DNA from: Symsagittifera roscoffensis
Taxonomy: Eukaryota; Xenacoelomorpha; Acoela; Convolutidae
Direction: 5' to 3'
DNA: 64,000 bases
NCBI RefSeq assembly: GCF_963678635.1
Contig: NC_087071.1
Coordinates: forward strand, 17,979,613-18,043,612
The notes below the pieces were generated by a model. The model was not told the origin of the DNA. It saw nothing but the letters and a program-made list of their open reading frames with translations, and searched no databases. A program made the position numbers and the translations under genes. Below, one piece after another: positions 54,120 to 64,000 of this stretch; within the stretch, counting starts at the first letter, position 1; each line of letters starts with the position of its first letter.

Positions 54120-54659
54120 ATGAGCCACACTCAAAGTGACGATAGTCCAGATGACGAAGAGGTTTACCCCTTCCTCATAGATTCACCCGATGATAGAGGG
54201 CAACATGATTTTTGCAAGAATTTACTCGTAACTTTGTTCAAACCCAGAATCAGTCCATGCAAAGCAGAATTCCCAGATGTAAAAATCAAAAGACAAATTA
54301 TTGAACATTATTTGAAAGACATATGTAACTTAACACAACAATATGGAATCTACACCATAGAATTCAGCACACCAAATACGAATCATCGTAAATATGTAAT
54401 TCAAACAGATGATCTTGAATTAGAATTTTCAAAAGTATTCCTAGAATATATCAAAAGCATACAATATCATAATTCACAAGGAGCAAACTCTATATTCACT
54501 AATGAAGTTTTTGCAAAAATATATACCTATATCTCTATATTAGAAAAAACAGAATTTCAAAGTATCTCACCAACTGAAACATCCAAACATACAAAAGTAC
54601 GAAATGAAATTGCATTATTTTCAATTTTTCTACATATAATCAAAAGAAAATTTCACTAA
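54120..54659 (+). CDS. gag of element C, N-terminal part
   Basis: ATG at 54120; M-S-H-T-Q-S-D-D-S-P-D-D-E-E-V-Y-P-F with an acidic start, then a helix-rich region to TAA at 54657-54659. The coding sense continues at once in another frame (K-D-D-V-S-Q-H-T-K-H-D-L-Q-K), so the stop results from a one-base-type shift near 54640. Confidence 0.65.
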   Translation: MSHTQSDDSPDDEEVYPFLIDSPDDRGQHDFCKNLLVTLFKPRISPCKAEFPDVKIKRQIIEHYLKDICNLTQQYGIYTIEFSTPNTNHRKYVIQTDDLELEFSKVFLEYIKSIQYHNSQGANSIFTNEVFAKIYTYISILEKTEFQSISPTETSKHTKVRNEIALFSIFLHIIKRKFH

Positions 54660-54660
54660 A

Positions 54661-56448
54661 GATGATGTTTCACAACACACTAAACATGACTTACAAAAAA
54701 CTTTGGCATGGTTTATAATAGATTATTTCACACATAATTCAGACTTAATTTCACAAGCAAGAAAAAATTTCAGACCTCAAAATTCAAATGATGACACTGC
54801 CATTACAGAACAATCAGACTACGTTTGGGACCCTGAATGGTCTCATCCTACATTTATAAATATCCCACAATCTATCTCAAGTCAAGCAATAAGTACAATA
54901 TCTTATCACAGAGATTATGTAAAAGTAATACCATTAACCATTATTGCAACACCATTAAACTACAATACATGTTTACCTGATACACGAAATAACAGTTTAA
55001 ATTCGACCGTCATACACAATGAAAACCTTAATGGAACTAGAAATCTTACACAAAAAGATATTCAAACACCATCACACTTCATAAATGAAGAAATTGTCCA
55101 AACAACAACAACTGCACAACAAAGTATTTCACCAATACACTCAAATTTAACAACACCAAGAAATACAAATACTTCACTGGTACAAGTAACCTTACAATCA
55201 ACCGTTAAACCTTCGGTTGCTCCAAAATATTCACATATGGATTATCAAATATATAGACCAATGACAATACCGTCAAAAACACGAAAATCATTCACAAGAA
55301 ACACCTTTGCAGAACATTATTATAATTATGCTCACAAACAAAGAGCAAATCAACCTCCCCAAAAAAATACACAAAATTTAGATCACATATGTTCTCATTA
55401 TTGGAATCTCCCGAAAACATCGACAAATTCAGTAAATTTTCCAGATAATCCACAACCTACACAGGATTATACTGAAAATTACCCATTCTTCCAACAAAAT
55501 AAAAATAACCAACATACACCATTTAATACAATCTATTTATCATCCGATGAATATGATTATCACCAACCAGATAATTTTGCACCATATACTAAAAAATATC
55601 GCACACAAAGACCACGACAACCTCAACCATCTCGAAATATGAAAATTTACCCACAAATCCCAACAGATGTACAACATCCACAACAAATGCATATACAAAA
55701 TCCATTTAACACACAATCTTTTCAACCAATACAACCACAAAATCCAATGTCAATGCATTCTTATCAACCAACTCAAATGCAAAATGAAATACCGCTTCTA
55801 TATTACCTTCAGCAACACGAAATAACAAAAAATCAACTTTCAAATTTTTCGCAAATGCCAAATGCCGCAGAATCACTACAGATGACAATGAATCTATACC
55901 TCATGGTTGGATCATCAATAACATCCAGTAAACCACTGATGGTATTTACAGGAACAGACCCTGAATATTCTGTAGAAGATTATTTAAGTGCAGTAACAGC
56001 AAATTTGATTTTAAATATAGGACCTGAACCAATTAATACGCCACTACATCAAAATTGGATACATAGACGCACAGCATTGATACAAACAACCTTAGATGAT
56101 GCAGCTCAAAAATGGTTTTCAGTATTACCTATAGAAATAAAATCAGACTGGAAAAGATTTACACAAGATTTTTCAAAAATGTTTGACTCCGAAAGAAAAA
56201 AACAACACCAAAGAGTTTTATGTAATGAAATTCGCAGATTACCAAATGAAACCATCAAACAATTAGCAGTACGCATGGAAACACTAGTTCGAAAAGCATA
56301 TTCACTTATTACACATGACTACAAAAATGACAGAAATTTTAATGATGACCTTAACACCTCAATTAAGGAAAATAGCAATAAAAAAGAGAGCATCTCATCC
56401 TTCCTCAATTCGAGAACCAGATTTAGATTTTCGAAAACTAGTAGATAA
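54661..56448 (+). CDS. gag of element C, main part
   Basis: In the new frame: a long Asn/Gln/Pro/Thr-rich spacer (about residues 60-390), then a retrotransposon-gag domain with M-V-F-T-G-T-D-P-E-Y-S-V-E-D-Y and A-Q-K-W-F-S-V-L-P...W-K-R-F-T-Q-D-F-S. A further frame shift near 56330 moves the sense to T-L-T-P-Q-L-R-K-I-A-I-K-K-R-A-S; the frame called here ends with unrelated residues at 56448. Confidence 0.7.
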   Translation, partial: DDVSQHTKHDLQKTLAWFIIDYFTHNSDLISQARKNFRPQNSNDDTAITEQSDYVWDPEWSHPTFINIPQSISSQAISTISYHRDYVKVIPLTIIATPLNYNTCLPDTRNNSLNSTVIHNENLNGTRNLTQKDIQTPSHFINEEIVQTTTTAQQSISPIHSNLTTPRNTNTSLVQVTLQSTVKPSVAPKYSHMDYQIYRPMTIPSKTRKSFTRNTFAEHYYNYAHKQRANQPPQKNTQNLDHICSHYWNLPKTSTNSVNFPDNPQPTQDYTENYPFFQQNKNNQHTPFNTIYLSSDEYDYHQPDNFAPYTKKYRTQRPRQPQPSRNMKIYPQIPTDVQHPQQMHIQNPFNTQSFQPIQPQNPMSMHSYQPTQMQNEIPLLYYLQQHEITKNQLSNFSQMPNAAESLQMTMNLYLMVGSSITSSKPLMVFTGTDPEYSVEDYLSAVTANLILNIGPEPINTPLHQNWIHRRTALIQTTLDDAAQKWFSVLPIEIKSDWKRFTQDFSKMFDSERKKQHQRVLCNEIRRLPNETIKQLAVRMETLVRKAYSLITHDYKNDRNFNDDLNTSIKENSNKKESISSFLNSRTRFRFSKTSR

Positions 56449-56449
56449 A

Positions 56450-57400
56450 CTAGAGCAAGCGGAAATCACAATCAAAACTTGAAGAAACAGAAAATCTAAA
56501 ACTACAATAAGTTAATCGAATTGAAACAAACACTACACATATAAATAACATACAGGAATCAGATACAGACCTAATTGAAAAAATCACTGAAATACTAAAA
56601 ATCTATGAAAAACATCCAAATTTTAAAGGCAAACCATCCTTCAAAAAATGGTGTAATTATTGCCGACGATACGGACACAGTATTTCCGAATGTAGACAAA
56701 AACAACAAGATAATCAGAATAAACCTCAAAAACATAAAGAACCAAATAAATCGTTCTATCAATATATGAAAAAAGATCATATCTACCAAACAAACATAGT
56801 AATAACAGTTCAGGAAAACCACTTCCGAACAACACCAATTACACAAGGAATCAATCACCATATAACTTAAGTTATAGAGGAAGATCACCAGAACGAAGAA
56901 ACAAACAAAATTCTTCACAAAATAATTATAATCGATCAAATAGTCGAAATAACTATTCGAGATCAAATTCCAAAGCAACACAATTTATTTCTAGATCCAG
57001 TTTCTAATCAAACTCAAGAAATAAACACTATTCCAAAAATCAATCACGAAACTCATCATACAACAGAAATAGAAACTATTCACATAATAGAAATAGAAGT
57101 TATTCGAACAATCGAAATCAGAATTACCCGAACAATTGATCAAGAAATAACTCGTATAATAGATCAAACTATCACAGATCAAATGATAATTATCAAAACA
57201 GATCACGGAACAATTCACAAAATCGAAATTCAAGTTATAATAATCAATATAGAAATTATTCCCAGTCACCACATAGGAATAATAACCATTATAATAATTC
57301 TAAACATCGATACAGAAGTAGTACACCAAAACATCAAAGACATATTAATCAAGTACAATCAAATGAAGAAACAACATCAGACCCCCCCCCCCCCCCGGTA
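56450..57400 (+). pseudogene. Nucleocapsid: zinc knuckle and Asn/Ser/Arg-rich tail of element C
   Basis: C-N-Y-C-R-R-Y-G-H-S-I-S-E-C at 56652-56693 is a canonical C-x2-C-x4-H-x4-C knuckle. A long low-complexity tail follows (N-Y-S-R-S-N-S, S-Y-N-R-N-R-N-Y-S and the like) across three frames with stops, to a 17-base poly-C run near 57380-57396. Confidence 0.7.
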
Positions 57401-57685
57401 TTGATGACACAGGAAGTAACGAAACGAAGTACAAATAAATCAAATAAACTGTGGAACATCAGATACAGAAAGTGATACAGAAAATATAATCTCTGTAAAT
57501 ATGATAACAGTCAATAAAGACTATGAATCTATCATATATGAACAACCTTTTACATCACATTTATATGAAAATCAATTGGAACTCCTTCAAAATTATTATA
57601 TTGGACCCATCGATACTACACAAACTGCACAAGAAGTAAACGAAGCAATCACTGTAATTAAACCCGATGGAAAAGACAAAACACA

Positions 57686-58288
57686 ATGTTCAAACACAAA
57701 TCTTATTATCAAAATATACAAAAAGAACAATCCAGAGAAAAAATTTGGACAATACCATTTTTCTTAGAAAGTCCAAGAAACAAAGAATTTCAACCACCAG
57801 ATCCTGAAATTGGTTTTTTAATTGATTCAGGAGCTAAATCGAACATAATTAATATTTCCACATGGAATGAAATCAAAACATTACATCCAAAATTAACGCC
57901 TCTTGCAACCTCTAGTAAACTAGCAACAGCACAAGGATCAATATTAGTAAATTATGGAAAAATCCAATTATTCCTTCTTCCCACAAGAACAATGGAGCAA
58001 AATAAAATTCTAAACAAACCATTTAAACAAATATTTCATATTACTGATATTAAGCACAATATTATTGGCATACCATTTATATCAAAATATATACCAACAA
58101 TCAACATCTTAAATAGTAAAATACTAATCAAAGATAAATACACAAAAACAAAAAATACAGCTCTAACAATTTTTCAAAGATTAAACAAACAACCACCATT
58201 CTTCTCAAAATTTTATCCAATTTATAACCAACAACGGAAACACCGGAAACCATTTTCAGGAAATATTTATAATTTTTCAATAAAATAA
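57686..58288 (+). CDS. Protease region of element C
   Basis: I-G-F-L-I-D-S-G-A-K-S-N-I-I-N-I-S-T holds the D-S-G active site of retroviral-type aspartic proteases. I-T-D-I-K-H-N-I-I-G-I-P-F follows about 80 residues later as the closing I-[IL]-G motif. 57501-57767 encodes the preceding linker in another frame. Open for 200 codons. Confidence 0.7.
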   Translation: MFKHKSYYQNIQKEQSREKIWTIPFFLESPRNKEFQPPDPEIGFLIDSGAKSNIINISTWNEIKTLHPKLTPLATSSKLATAQGSILVNYGKIQLFLLPTRTMEQNKILNKPFKQIFHITDIKHNIIGIPFISKYIPTINILNSKILIKDKYTKTKNTALTIFQRLNKQPPFFSKFYPIYNQQRKHRKPFSGNIYNFSIK

Positions 58289-58330
58289 GTTCACCAGTAT
58301 GATAAAAGTCAAAATAAACAACAAATTTTT

Positions 58331-59600
58331 ATGTCAGACTTTGAATTTAAACCTATTCACAAGTTTTTCAAAATCACGATCTCATCTATAAAATATTTGA
58401 AAAACACGAATTCCGACATCATTTTGTTACACGTGTATAACAATACACCGTATCAAGTAATATTACCCTTCGGAATTTTAGGATATTGCGAAACAAACGC
58501 TACAATCTCACCCATTCATGAAGTAGCCTACCGCGTAAATAATATACTCCAATTATTAGATATTTGCCAATCCACAATTCTTGACGAAGAATTATCCATA
58601 AATAACATAAAAAGTAATTAAAAAAGAAACACAGATTACTTCACAAAAACACCATATTTTAAACCAACGTTCAATATAACAAATTACACAAAAGAACAAC
58701 AAAAATTTTTAACGATGTTTAATTTTGAACACTCACAAACTACACAAATCGACTTTGACAAATTAGCAAAACAACTGTTAAAATATTCAACAGTCTACGC
58801 AACATCAAAATTTGACGTTGGAAAAATCAGTTCATCACTACATCTCCCGTTAAAACCTGACGCAGTCGTCAAAAAACAAAGAGCTAGTAAAGTACCAATT
58901 CATTTACACGACAAAGTAAACAGATTACTTGATATTTTAGAACAATACAAAATTATCTCACCAGTAAATAAAGAATAACAACCAGAAGGTAACACTTTTA
59001 TCAACCCTGCTATCATTCTAGCAAAATGAGAATCATTAAAAATAGTTTTAGACGCTAGATACCTCAATTCACTAATTGACGAATCGAAATGCAATTGGCC
59101 TATTGAACCAATACAAGTTATCTTAACAAAAATAAACAGAAAATACTTTACAACCGCAGATATGATTAGTGCATACAATCAAATGCCACTAGATGAACAA
59201 TCACGACGTTTAACACAATTTGTTATTGGAAATCAATAATATGAATTTAATCGCCTATTCTATGGAATTTCCATAGGACCAGCAGCATTTTCAGCTTTTA
59301 TGAGTAAAATTTTTAGACCACTAATACTCAAGAAAAACGCAATCACCTATTTGGATGATGTTTTTATGCAATCACAAACAAAAGAAGAAATGTTTACTGT
59401 TTTAGAGCACTATCATAAAATACTTCAGAACGAAAATCTGAAGGCCGCTCCCGATAAATCACACTTCTTTTTGACACGAGTTAAATTTTTAGGACATAAT
59501 ATAGAAAGAAACACAATCACTCTATTAAAAACACGCATTGATGCTATTCAAAAACTTCAACCACCAACAAACAAAAAAAAGTCCCAGAATTCCTTGGAAT
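58331..59600 (+). pseudogene. Reverse transcriptase of element C
   Basis: Linker M-S-D-F-E-F-K-P-I-H-K-F-F-K, then L-L-D-I-L-E-Q-Y-K-I-I-S-P-V-N, I-V-L-D-A-R-Y-L-N-S-L-I, Y-N-Q-M-P-L-D-E, G-P-A-A-F-S-A-F-M and the catalytic Y-L-D-D (59348-59359). In-frame stops at 58619, 58976, 59027 and 59237, and a frame shift at the end (59575-59600) in an A run. Confidence 0.75.
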
Positions 59601-60378
59601 GTTAAATTTCTTAAGCAAGTACGTTTATAAAATGCAATTATATTTAAGACCGTTCTATAACATCCGCAGACAACAAAATAATTTTGAATGGACCACTGAA
59701 CATCAAACACGATTTGAAGAAATTATAAAACTTTTAACTGAACAAATTTCAAACACAATTCCAGATCCAAATCAACCATTCTATGCAATGTGCGATGCTT
59801 CAAATTTTGGCATCGGCGCAGCATTACTACAATCACATAGTGGTACAAATAAAATGAACCTTTTATCAGCAAATTCCCGATTATTCACTCAAGCAGAGCT
59901 ACGACTCTCAACTCTAATGAGAGAATGTACAGCTATAATTTATACACTTACAGAATATGAATTTCTGATACTTGGATCAAAACATCCAACAGTTCTATTC
60001 ACAGATCATAAACCAATCATTTTTCTCTTTACACAAAAGTCAAATCCAAATCACCGAATTTATAGATTTCGATTAATTCTAATGAAATTTCCAAACTTAC
60101 ATATAGTTTGGACAGCAGGAAAGAATCTTGCATTACCAGATACATTAAGTCGAAATACACCACCTGAATTACTTACACGAAAAACTACAGTTGAAATACC
60201 AAAAAATATAAAATTTTACATTGCAAAAGACGAAACATCACCCCGACTAGAATGCAAATATGCAGTAAAAACTGACATTGACCAATCACAAATAAATAAC
60301 CTACAACATTTCCCACTTACTCCTACTAGGAACATCAACTTTCAGACTAATTCCATACTCACAATGGATAAAATATAA
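59599..60378 (+). CDS. RNase H of element C
   Basis: 259 codons. Connection region L-N-F-L-S-K-Y-V-Y-K-M-Q-L-Y-L-R-P-F, then F-Y-A-M-C-D-A-S-N-F-G-I-G-A-A-L-L (first catalytic D), L-R-E-C-T-A-I-I-Y-T (E position) and F-T-D-H-K-P-I-I (D). It ends with the L-P-D-T-L-S-R-N segment typical of Gypsy RNase H. It runs out of the true frame near 60320. Confidence 0.75.
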   Translation: MLNFLSKYVYKMQLYLRPFYNIRRQQNNFEWTTEHQTRFEEIIKLLTEQISNTIPDPNQPFYAMCDASNFGIGAALLQSHSGTNKMNLLSANSRLFTQAELRLSTLMRECTAIIYTLTEYEFLILGSKHPTVLFTDHKPIIFLFTQKSNPNHRIYRFRLILMKFPNLHIVWTAGKNLALPDTLSRNTPPELLTRKTTVEIPKNIKFYIAKDETSPRLECKYAVKTDIDQSQINNLQHFPLTPTRNINFQTNSILTMDKI

Positions 60379-60822
60379 CACCCAACAAAAACGAATAAAA
60401 CACCACTCGTATAAAAAAGACTTTTTCCATTAATTGAAAAAGAAAATTTAACTGATAAAATAAATTTATCAGGACCACAAACAAATGATTCAAAATACAC
60501 AATAAATCAAGTTTTTGACCTCCATGACCCACTTGACACAATTCCCCTATCAAAATTAGAAATTGACAATATTTTTCTCCCTCAGACAGATAAAATTACA
60601 CTTGAACTCTTAACACAATATCAAAATCTCAACCCAGTAATTAGACAACTAAAATCATGGCACAAATACAAAACTAAGCCCGTAAAAGCAAATACCACAG
60701 TTTTAGGAAATAAAACACTCCTCCGATATTTCCGAAAATTTAAAAATACAACGATTAATGAAAACACAGACCTTCTAGAATATCAATTAAGTGATTCTAC
60801 AGTTCCCTGTCTCCCTTTAAGT

Positions 60823-62178
60823 ATGATACTAATAGCTTTTAACATTTCACATACACAAAATACTAAAGGACACTCTGGATCAGAGAAAACATATTCAAAT
60901 TTTACACAAAATTTGTATTTCCCAAATGCACCAATTTGGATAAAAGTATTATGCAATGATTATATAATATGTCAGCCAAATAAACCTTATCCAAATCAAA
61001 AACAAATAGCACAAAAACAAGATTTTAAAGGACAAAGTTTATATTTTAACCATCGTATTTCATTCGATACAAAAGGACCAATTTCACCCTCCTCTGAAGG
61101 AAACTCCTACATTATGGTAATTGTTGATGCATTTAAACATTATGTAGCACTCAACCCAGTACCACATTGTAATGCTTATTATGCTTACACAACACTTTAT
61201 GAACATTGGATAGCTAAATTCGGATTACCCGAAATCTTAGTTACAAATAACAGTACAGAATTCATAGTTAATGAAATCATCACACTATGTCACTTATATA
61301 ACATCAAACATAAACCATGTACATCTCATGCACCTTGGACAAACGGTTTAGTCGAAGGTATGAACCGTTCACTACAAGAATATCTTAGATGTATCATAAA
61401 TGGAAATGATACTAGATACACAGAATGGTTTGCAGATGTAATATTATTTCCCTTAGCATATAATTCACAAATTACGACAACTCTGGGAATGTCACCATAC
61501 GAAATGGTTTTTAATCAAAAGCCACGTAAACCAATTATGTTTACAGCAAACTCTCATAAAAATGCACAAGGTTATTGCCAACCAAATAAAGACTCAGTTT
61601 GTTATAACCTACGTTTACACACGCATGATGAAGATCATTTTCATCACCCACAAATCCTTAAATTAGCCTCCGGCACACACACTGAATGGATTTTAAATAG
61701 AGATAAAAAACACAATGAAATTTACCAAAGAGTAACAAAAAAATTGTTACAAAGGCAAAAAATTAAGGAACAAATTAATTCACGCTTTACACCTGCCTCA
61801 GATTTAAAAATTGGAACACATGTCTTAATACCTATTTTTAATACACAAAAAGGAATTTCTAACAAATTAGAACCCCTTCGTAAAGGACCATATCAAATAA
61901 TTGCCAAACCCACTGACGTAACATATAAAATTACCGATTCAAACCAAAAAGAAATTGTTCAACATCGGAACAATCTATTGCCTTACTACCCAAAAGAGTA
62001 CGCACTACGCGAATTAACTCAATTATATTCTTTCACAGGTTTAAAAAATATTCAAAATCATCCACATACGGAAAAACAACGACATTCATCATGGAAAACA
62101 AAATACAAAACCAACTACAACTCAAAACAATACAAAAAAGCTAGATCAAAAAATACCTCAAAAAGAAAGGAAAAATAA
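60823..62178 (+). CDS. Integrase of element C, second catalytic Asp lost
   Basis: 451 codons. Zinc-binding H-x-x-H-S-G region and C-N-D-Y-I-I-C-Q; core S-F-D-T-K-G-P-I-S (first D), then V-T-N-N-S-T-E-F where Gypsy integrases have V-T-D-N-G (Asn at 61245-61247 replaces the second D), and N-G-L-V-E-G-M-N-R-S-L (catalytic E). The C-terminal G-P-Y-Q-I-I-A-K-P barrel-like segment is followed by a basic tail. 60421-60820 encodes the upstream linker in frame after a TAA near 60431. Confidence 0.75.
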   Translation: MILIAFNISHTQNTKGHSGSEKTYSNFTQNLYFPNAPIWIKVLCNDYIICQPNKPYPNQKQIAQKQDFKGQSLYFNHRISFDTKGPISPSSEGNSYIMVIVDAFKHYVALNPVPHCNAYYAYTTLYEHWIAKFGLPEILVTNNSTEFIVNEIITLCHLYNIKHKPCTSHAPWTNGLVEGMNRSLQEYLRCIINGNDTRYTEWFADVILFPLAYNSQITTTLGMSPYEMVFNQKPRKPIMFTANSHKNAQGYCQPNKDSVCYNLRLHTHDEDHFHHPQILKLASGTHTEWILNRDKKHNEIYQRVTKKLLQRQKIKEQINSRFTPASDLKIGTHVLIPIFNTQKGISNKLEPLRKGPYQIIAKPTDVTYKITDSNQKEIVQHRNNLLPYYPKEYALRELTQLYSFTGLKNIQNHPHTEKQRHSSWKTKYKTNYNSKQYKKARSKNTSKRKEK

Positions 62179-62179
62179 G

Positions 62180-63242
62180 AAAATGATAGAAAAAGTTTTA
62201 CCACAAGAACAAGTCGAGAAATCAGAACATAGAGAGTCATCACGACTTAGAAATCAACCACGTAAAAACTACGAAACATTCATCCTACAATCTAAAATAT
62301 TAAAGAAAGTTGAATTTCAAAAACAACTTTAATTTTAAAATCCTCGCACCTCTCGATCATATTGAATCTTCATTTTTCAAAATAACATGCTGACAAAACA
62401 CGCAACAATTCTAGTTCAAATTCAGCCAATAGGATTCATTCAATCCGTCACCTTCTATAACTATAACACCAACCTATTAGACTAAAGATATCAAACTCCA
62501 GGCAAATCTATAACTATAACTTTACAACCTCCATGTCACAAATAAGCAAACCACTCAGACTTGACAACTAAAACAAATACCACCATAATATCATAACCTC
62601 CCTTATCTAATAACGCAAAGATCAACAATATTTTCCCAAGTTAGACCTCAAAAACCCTCCAACCAAAAATGATAAATTAGCCTAAAGTAAAAAAGGACCA
62701 TATTCATTTGGCCTAAAGTACAATTATCTCAAAAATACCCCAGATCACCCGACAAATAAAAATAAAGCGAAGAGGACCTCCCGAACACCATAAAATTAGC
62801 CCCCAACAAATTTTCACAAAACTCAACCCACTTGTCAAAAAATCAATAAATAACTCGACCACACTTGAAAATCGCCCCAAACAATAAAAAATATTCGACC
62901 AAGAAATCATTTCTTAAATTCTCTTCTCTCGATCAGTCAATATCTTTAAAAATACATTTTTCAACATTTTCATAAACTTTTTCATAATACTTAAACTTTT
63001 ATTCATATTTCTATTTGATACCTTTGAAGCTTTTATAATAATTTAAATCATTTTTTGCAACATTTTTTTCATTTTCAAACCCCCCGAGTTCATTTTGATA
63101 TACCCCAATCCCCATCACCAATTACTCCAGAAAACCCAAATAGCACATTACCAGAAACCCCTACACTTCTTTCACAACCTAGCACCTCAAATATACCCTC
63201 AGATTAATTAGGTTCAACACCAACATCTGAACAAATACGTGA
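62180..63242. other. Post-integrase region of element C
   Basis: To about 62330 it continues Lys/Arg/Glu-rich sequence (S-S-R-L-R-N-Q-P-R-K-N-Y) in another frame. From there to about 63050 no long frame exists. 63050-63240 has Pro/Thr-rich plus-strand sense (P-I-T-N-Y-S-R-K-P-K) broken by stops. No LTR recognised. Confidence 0.45.
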
Positions 63243-63872
63243 CAATCCCTTTATCCCCCCAACCAAACATCACGACTACCATATTGGACAACACACTCAT
63301 TCACACATGGTGAGCCAAATTTAATAAATGACCCAATAGATATTTCTACGGATACAACAACATCATCATCACTACCAGAAACATTATCACTACCATCAAC
63401 ACCATCAATCAGCCAGATTTCACCGACGCCTTTCCCCCTAAATTTTCCAAATAACCTCGACGCTAGATATCGAGAACAATCATCAACAAATATCCCTTTA
63501 AGATTAGATTGGAACACGTTCACAGCACCCCCACCATTATTTGGACAACATCCAGAAAGTAACCGACTCCACAATTGGGCTTTCAATAGACTACAATATA
63601 GACAAGACATCCACGAAGACATTCGTGACCATAACATCCAAATACTCCCACAAAATAGTCTACAATTAAAATTTGAAATCACGATTAAACTTAACAACAA
63701 TGTTCAACATCCTTACCCATTAAACACACCCAATATAACAGCTCAATCGCTACCACCACTATTTATAACAACTGAAGTAGTTTATAAGTACGACAGACAT
63801 ACCAAAAAGACAATTGGTTACATCACATTTTATAACCCATACTCAGGATTATCATACACATGTATATTCTAA
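63243..63872 (+). CDS. ORF downstream of integrase in element C (about 209 codons)
   Basis: Open on the plus strand from a TGA at about 63240 to TAA at 63870-63872, without a clear ATG at the start. Pro/Thr/Ser-rich N-terminal half (S-L-P-E-T-L-S-L-P-S-T-P-S-I), then W-N-T-F-T-A-P-P-P-L-F-G-Q-H and a folded-looking C-terminal half ending Y-I-T-F-Y-N-P-Y-S-G-L-S-Y-T-C. Position after pol is where env-like or accessory genes sit, but I see no signal peptide or membrane anchor. It could equally start the gag of another element. The minus-strand frame at 63251-63700 is its shadow. Confidence 0.45.
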   Translation, partial: QSLYPPNQTSRLPYWTTHSFTHGEPNLINDPIDISTDTTTSSSLPETLSLPSTPSISQISPTPFPLNFPNNLDARYREQSSTNIPLRLDWNTFTAPPPLFGQHPESNRLHNWAFNRLQYRQDIHEDIRDHNIQILPQNSLQLKFEITIKLNNNVQHPYPLNTPNITAQSLPPLFITTEVVYKYDRHTKKTIGYITFYNPYSGLSYTCIF

Positions 63873-64000
63873 AAATATTGATGTTTCAACAAATCTTTTT
63901 TCTAATATTTTCCGATCAGAACACAAATCCTTCTCCTCGCACAGGACCCCAGGACTTATTAGTAACACACTACGATTGTGAAGAAAATGAACAAAAAACA

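Larger units (their letters stand above)
52131..64000 (+). mobile_element. Gypsy-like element C, extends beyond the window
   Basis: 5' LTR, primer site, 1.6-kb leader, pre-gag ORF, gag, protease, reverse transcriptase, RNase H, integrase and a downstream ORF, all on the plus strand. No second LTR is seen up to 64000, so the element is at least 11.8 kb. Multiple frameshifts, stops and a lost integrase Asp show this copy is inactive. Confidence 0.75.

Overview
The window is AT-rich nuclear DNA of a eukaryote, very probably a metazoan. It shows spliceosomal exon borders (T-rich tract plus CAG acceptors, CAG|GTAAG-type donors), Ty3/Gypsy and Ty1/Copia LTR retrotransposons, a MULE-type DNA transposon, Helitron-like short repeats and microsatellites, and no operons or ribosome-binding sites. 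I could not identify the species. Most genes here are cut into short exons, so the longest open frames are often not the real ones. I found exons by pairing splice sites and testing whether reading phase carries across introns.

Layout. 0-12 kb: a six-exon minus-strand gene (11.7 kb to about 0.3 kb) whose phases agree at all five junctions. It encodes a probably secreted protein with Asp/Tyr-rich tandem repeats, a folded Cys-containing part and an IHGTG motif. Its long introns are filled by a roughly 500-bp Helitron-like repeat family (several copies, one nested in another), small inverted-repeat elements and tRNA-like remnants. 12-18.5 kb: a duplicated 640-bp block, the end of a plus-strand gene (14986-15306) and a 930-bp unit repeated three times. 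18.5-20.4 kb: a decayed MULE with about 75-bp inverted ends, a FLYWCH-type zinc finger, transposase remnants and a tRNA-Ser(CGA)-like sequence. 20.4-30 kb: scattered terminal exons, diverged repeats and two adjacent Helitron-like copies.

30-64 kb is almost wholly retroelement. Gypsy copy A (30104-34934, about 150-bp LTRs, reverse transcriptase deleted) is followed by relative B (36545-40640, truncated at both ends) and a solo LTR. A Copia element (41873-45450) carries a 156-bp-arm inverted repeat in its integrase region. Most of it plus about 1.8 kb of flank is tandemly duplicated with a 4856-bp offset. Then comes Gypsy-like element C (52131 to beyond the window end): LTR, primer site, 1.6-kb leader, a basic ORF before gag, gag, protease, reverse transcriptase, RNase H, integrase and a further ORF after integrase. 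All four LTR-element copies carry stops, frameshifts or lost catalytic residues, so none looks autonomous.
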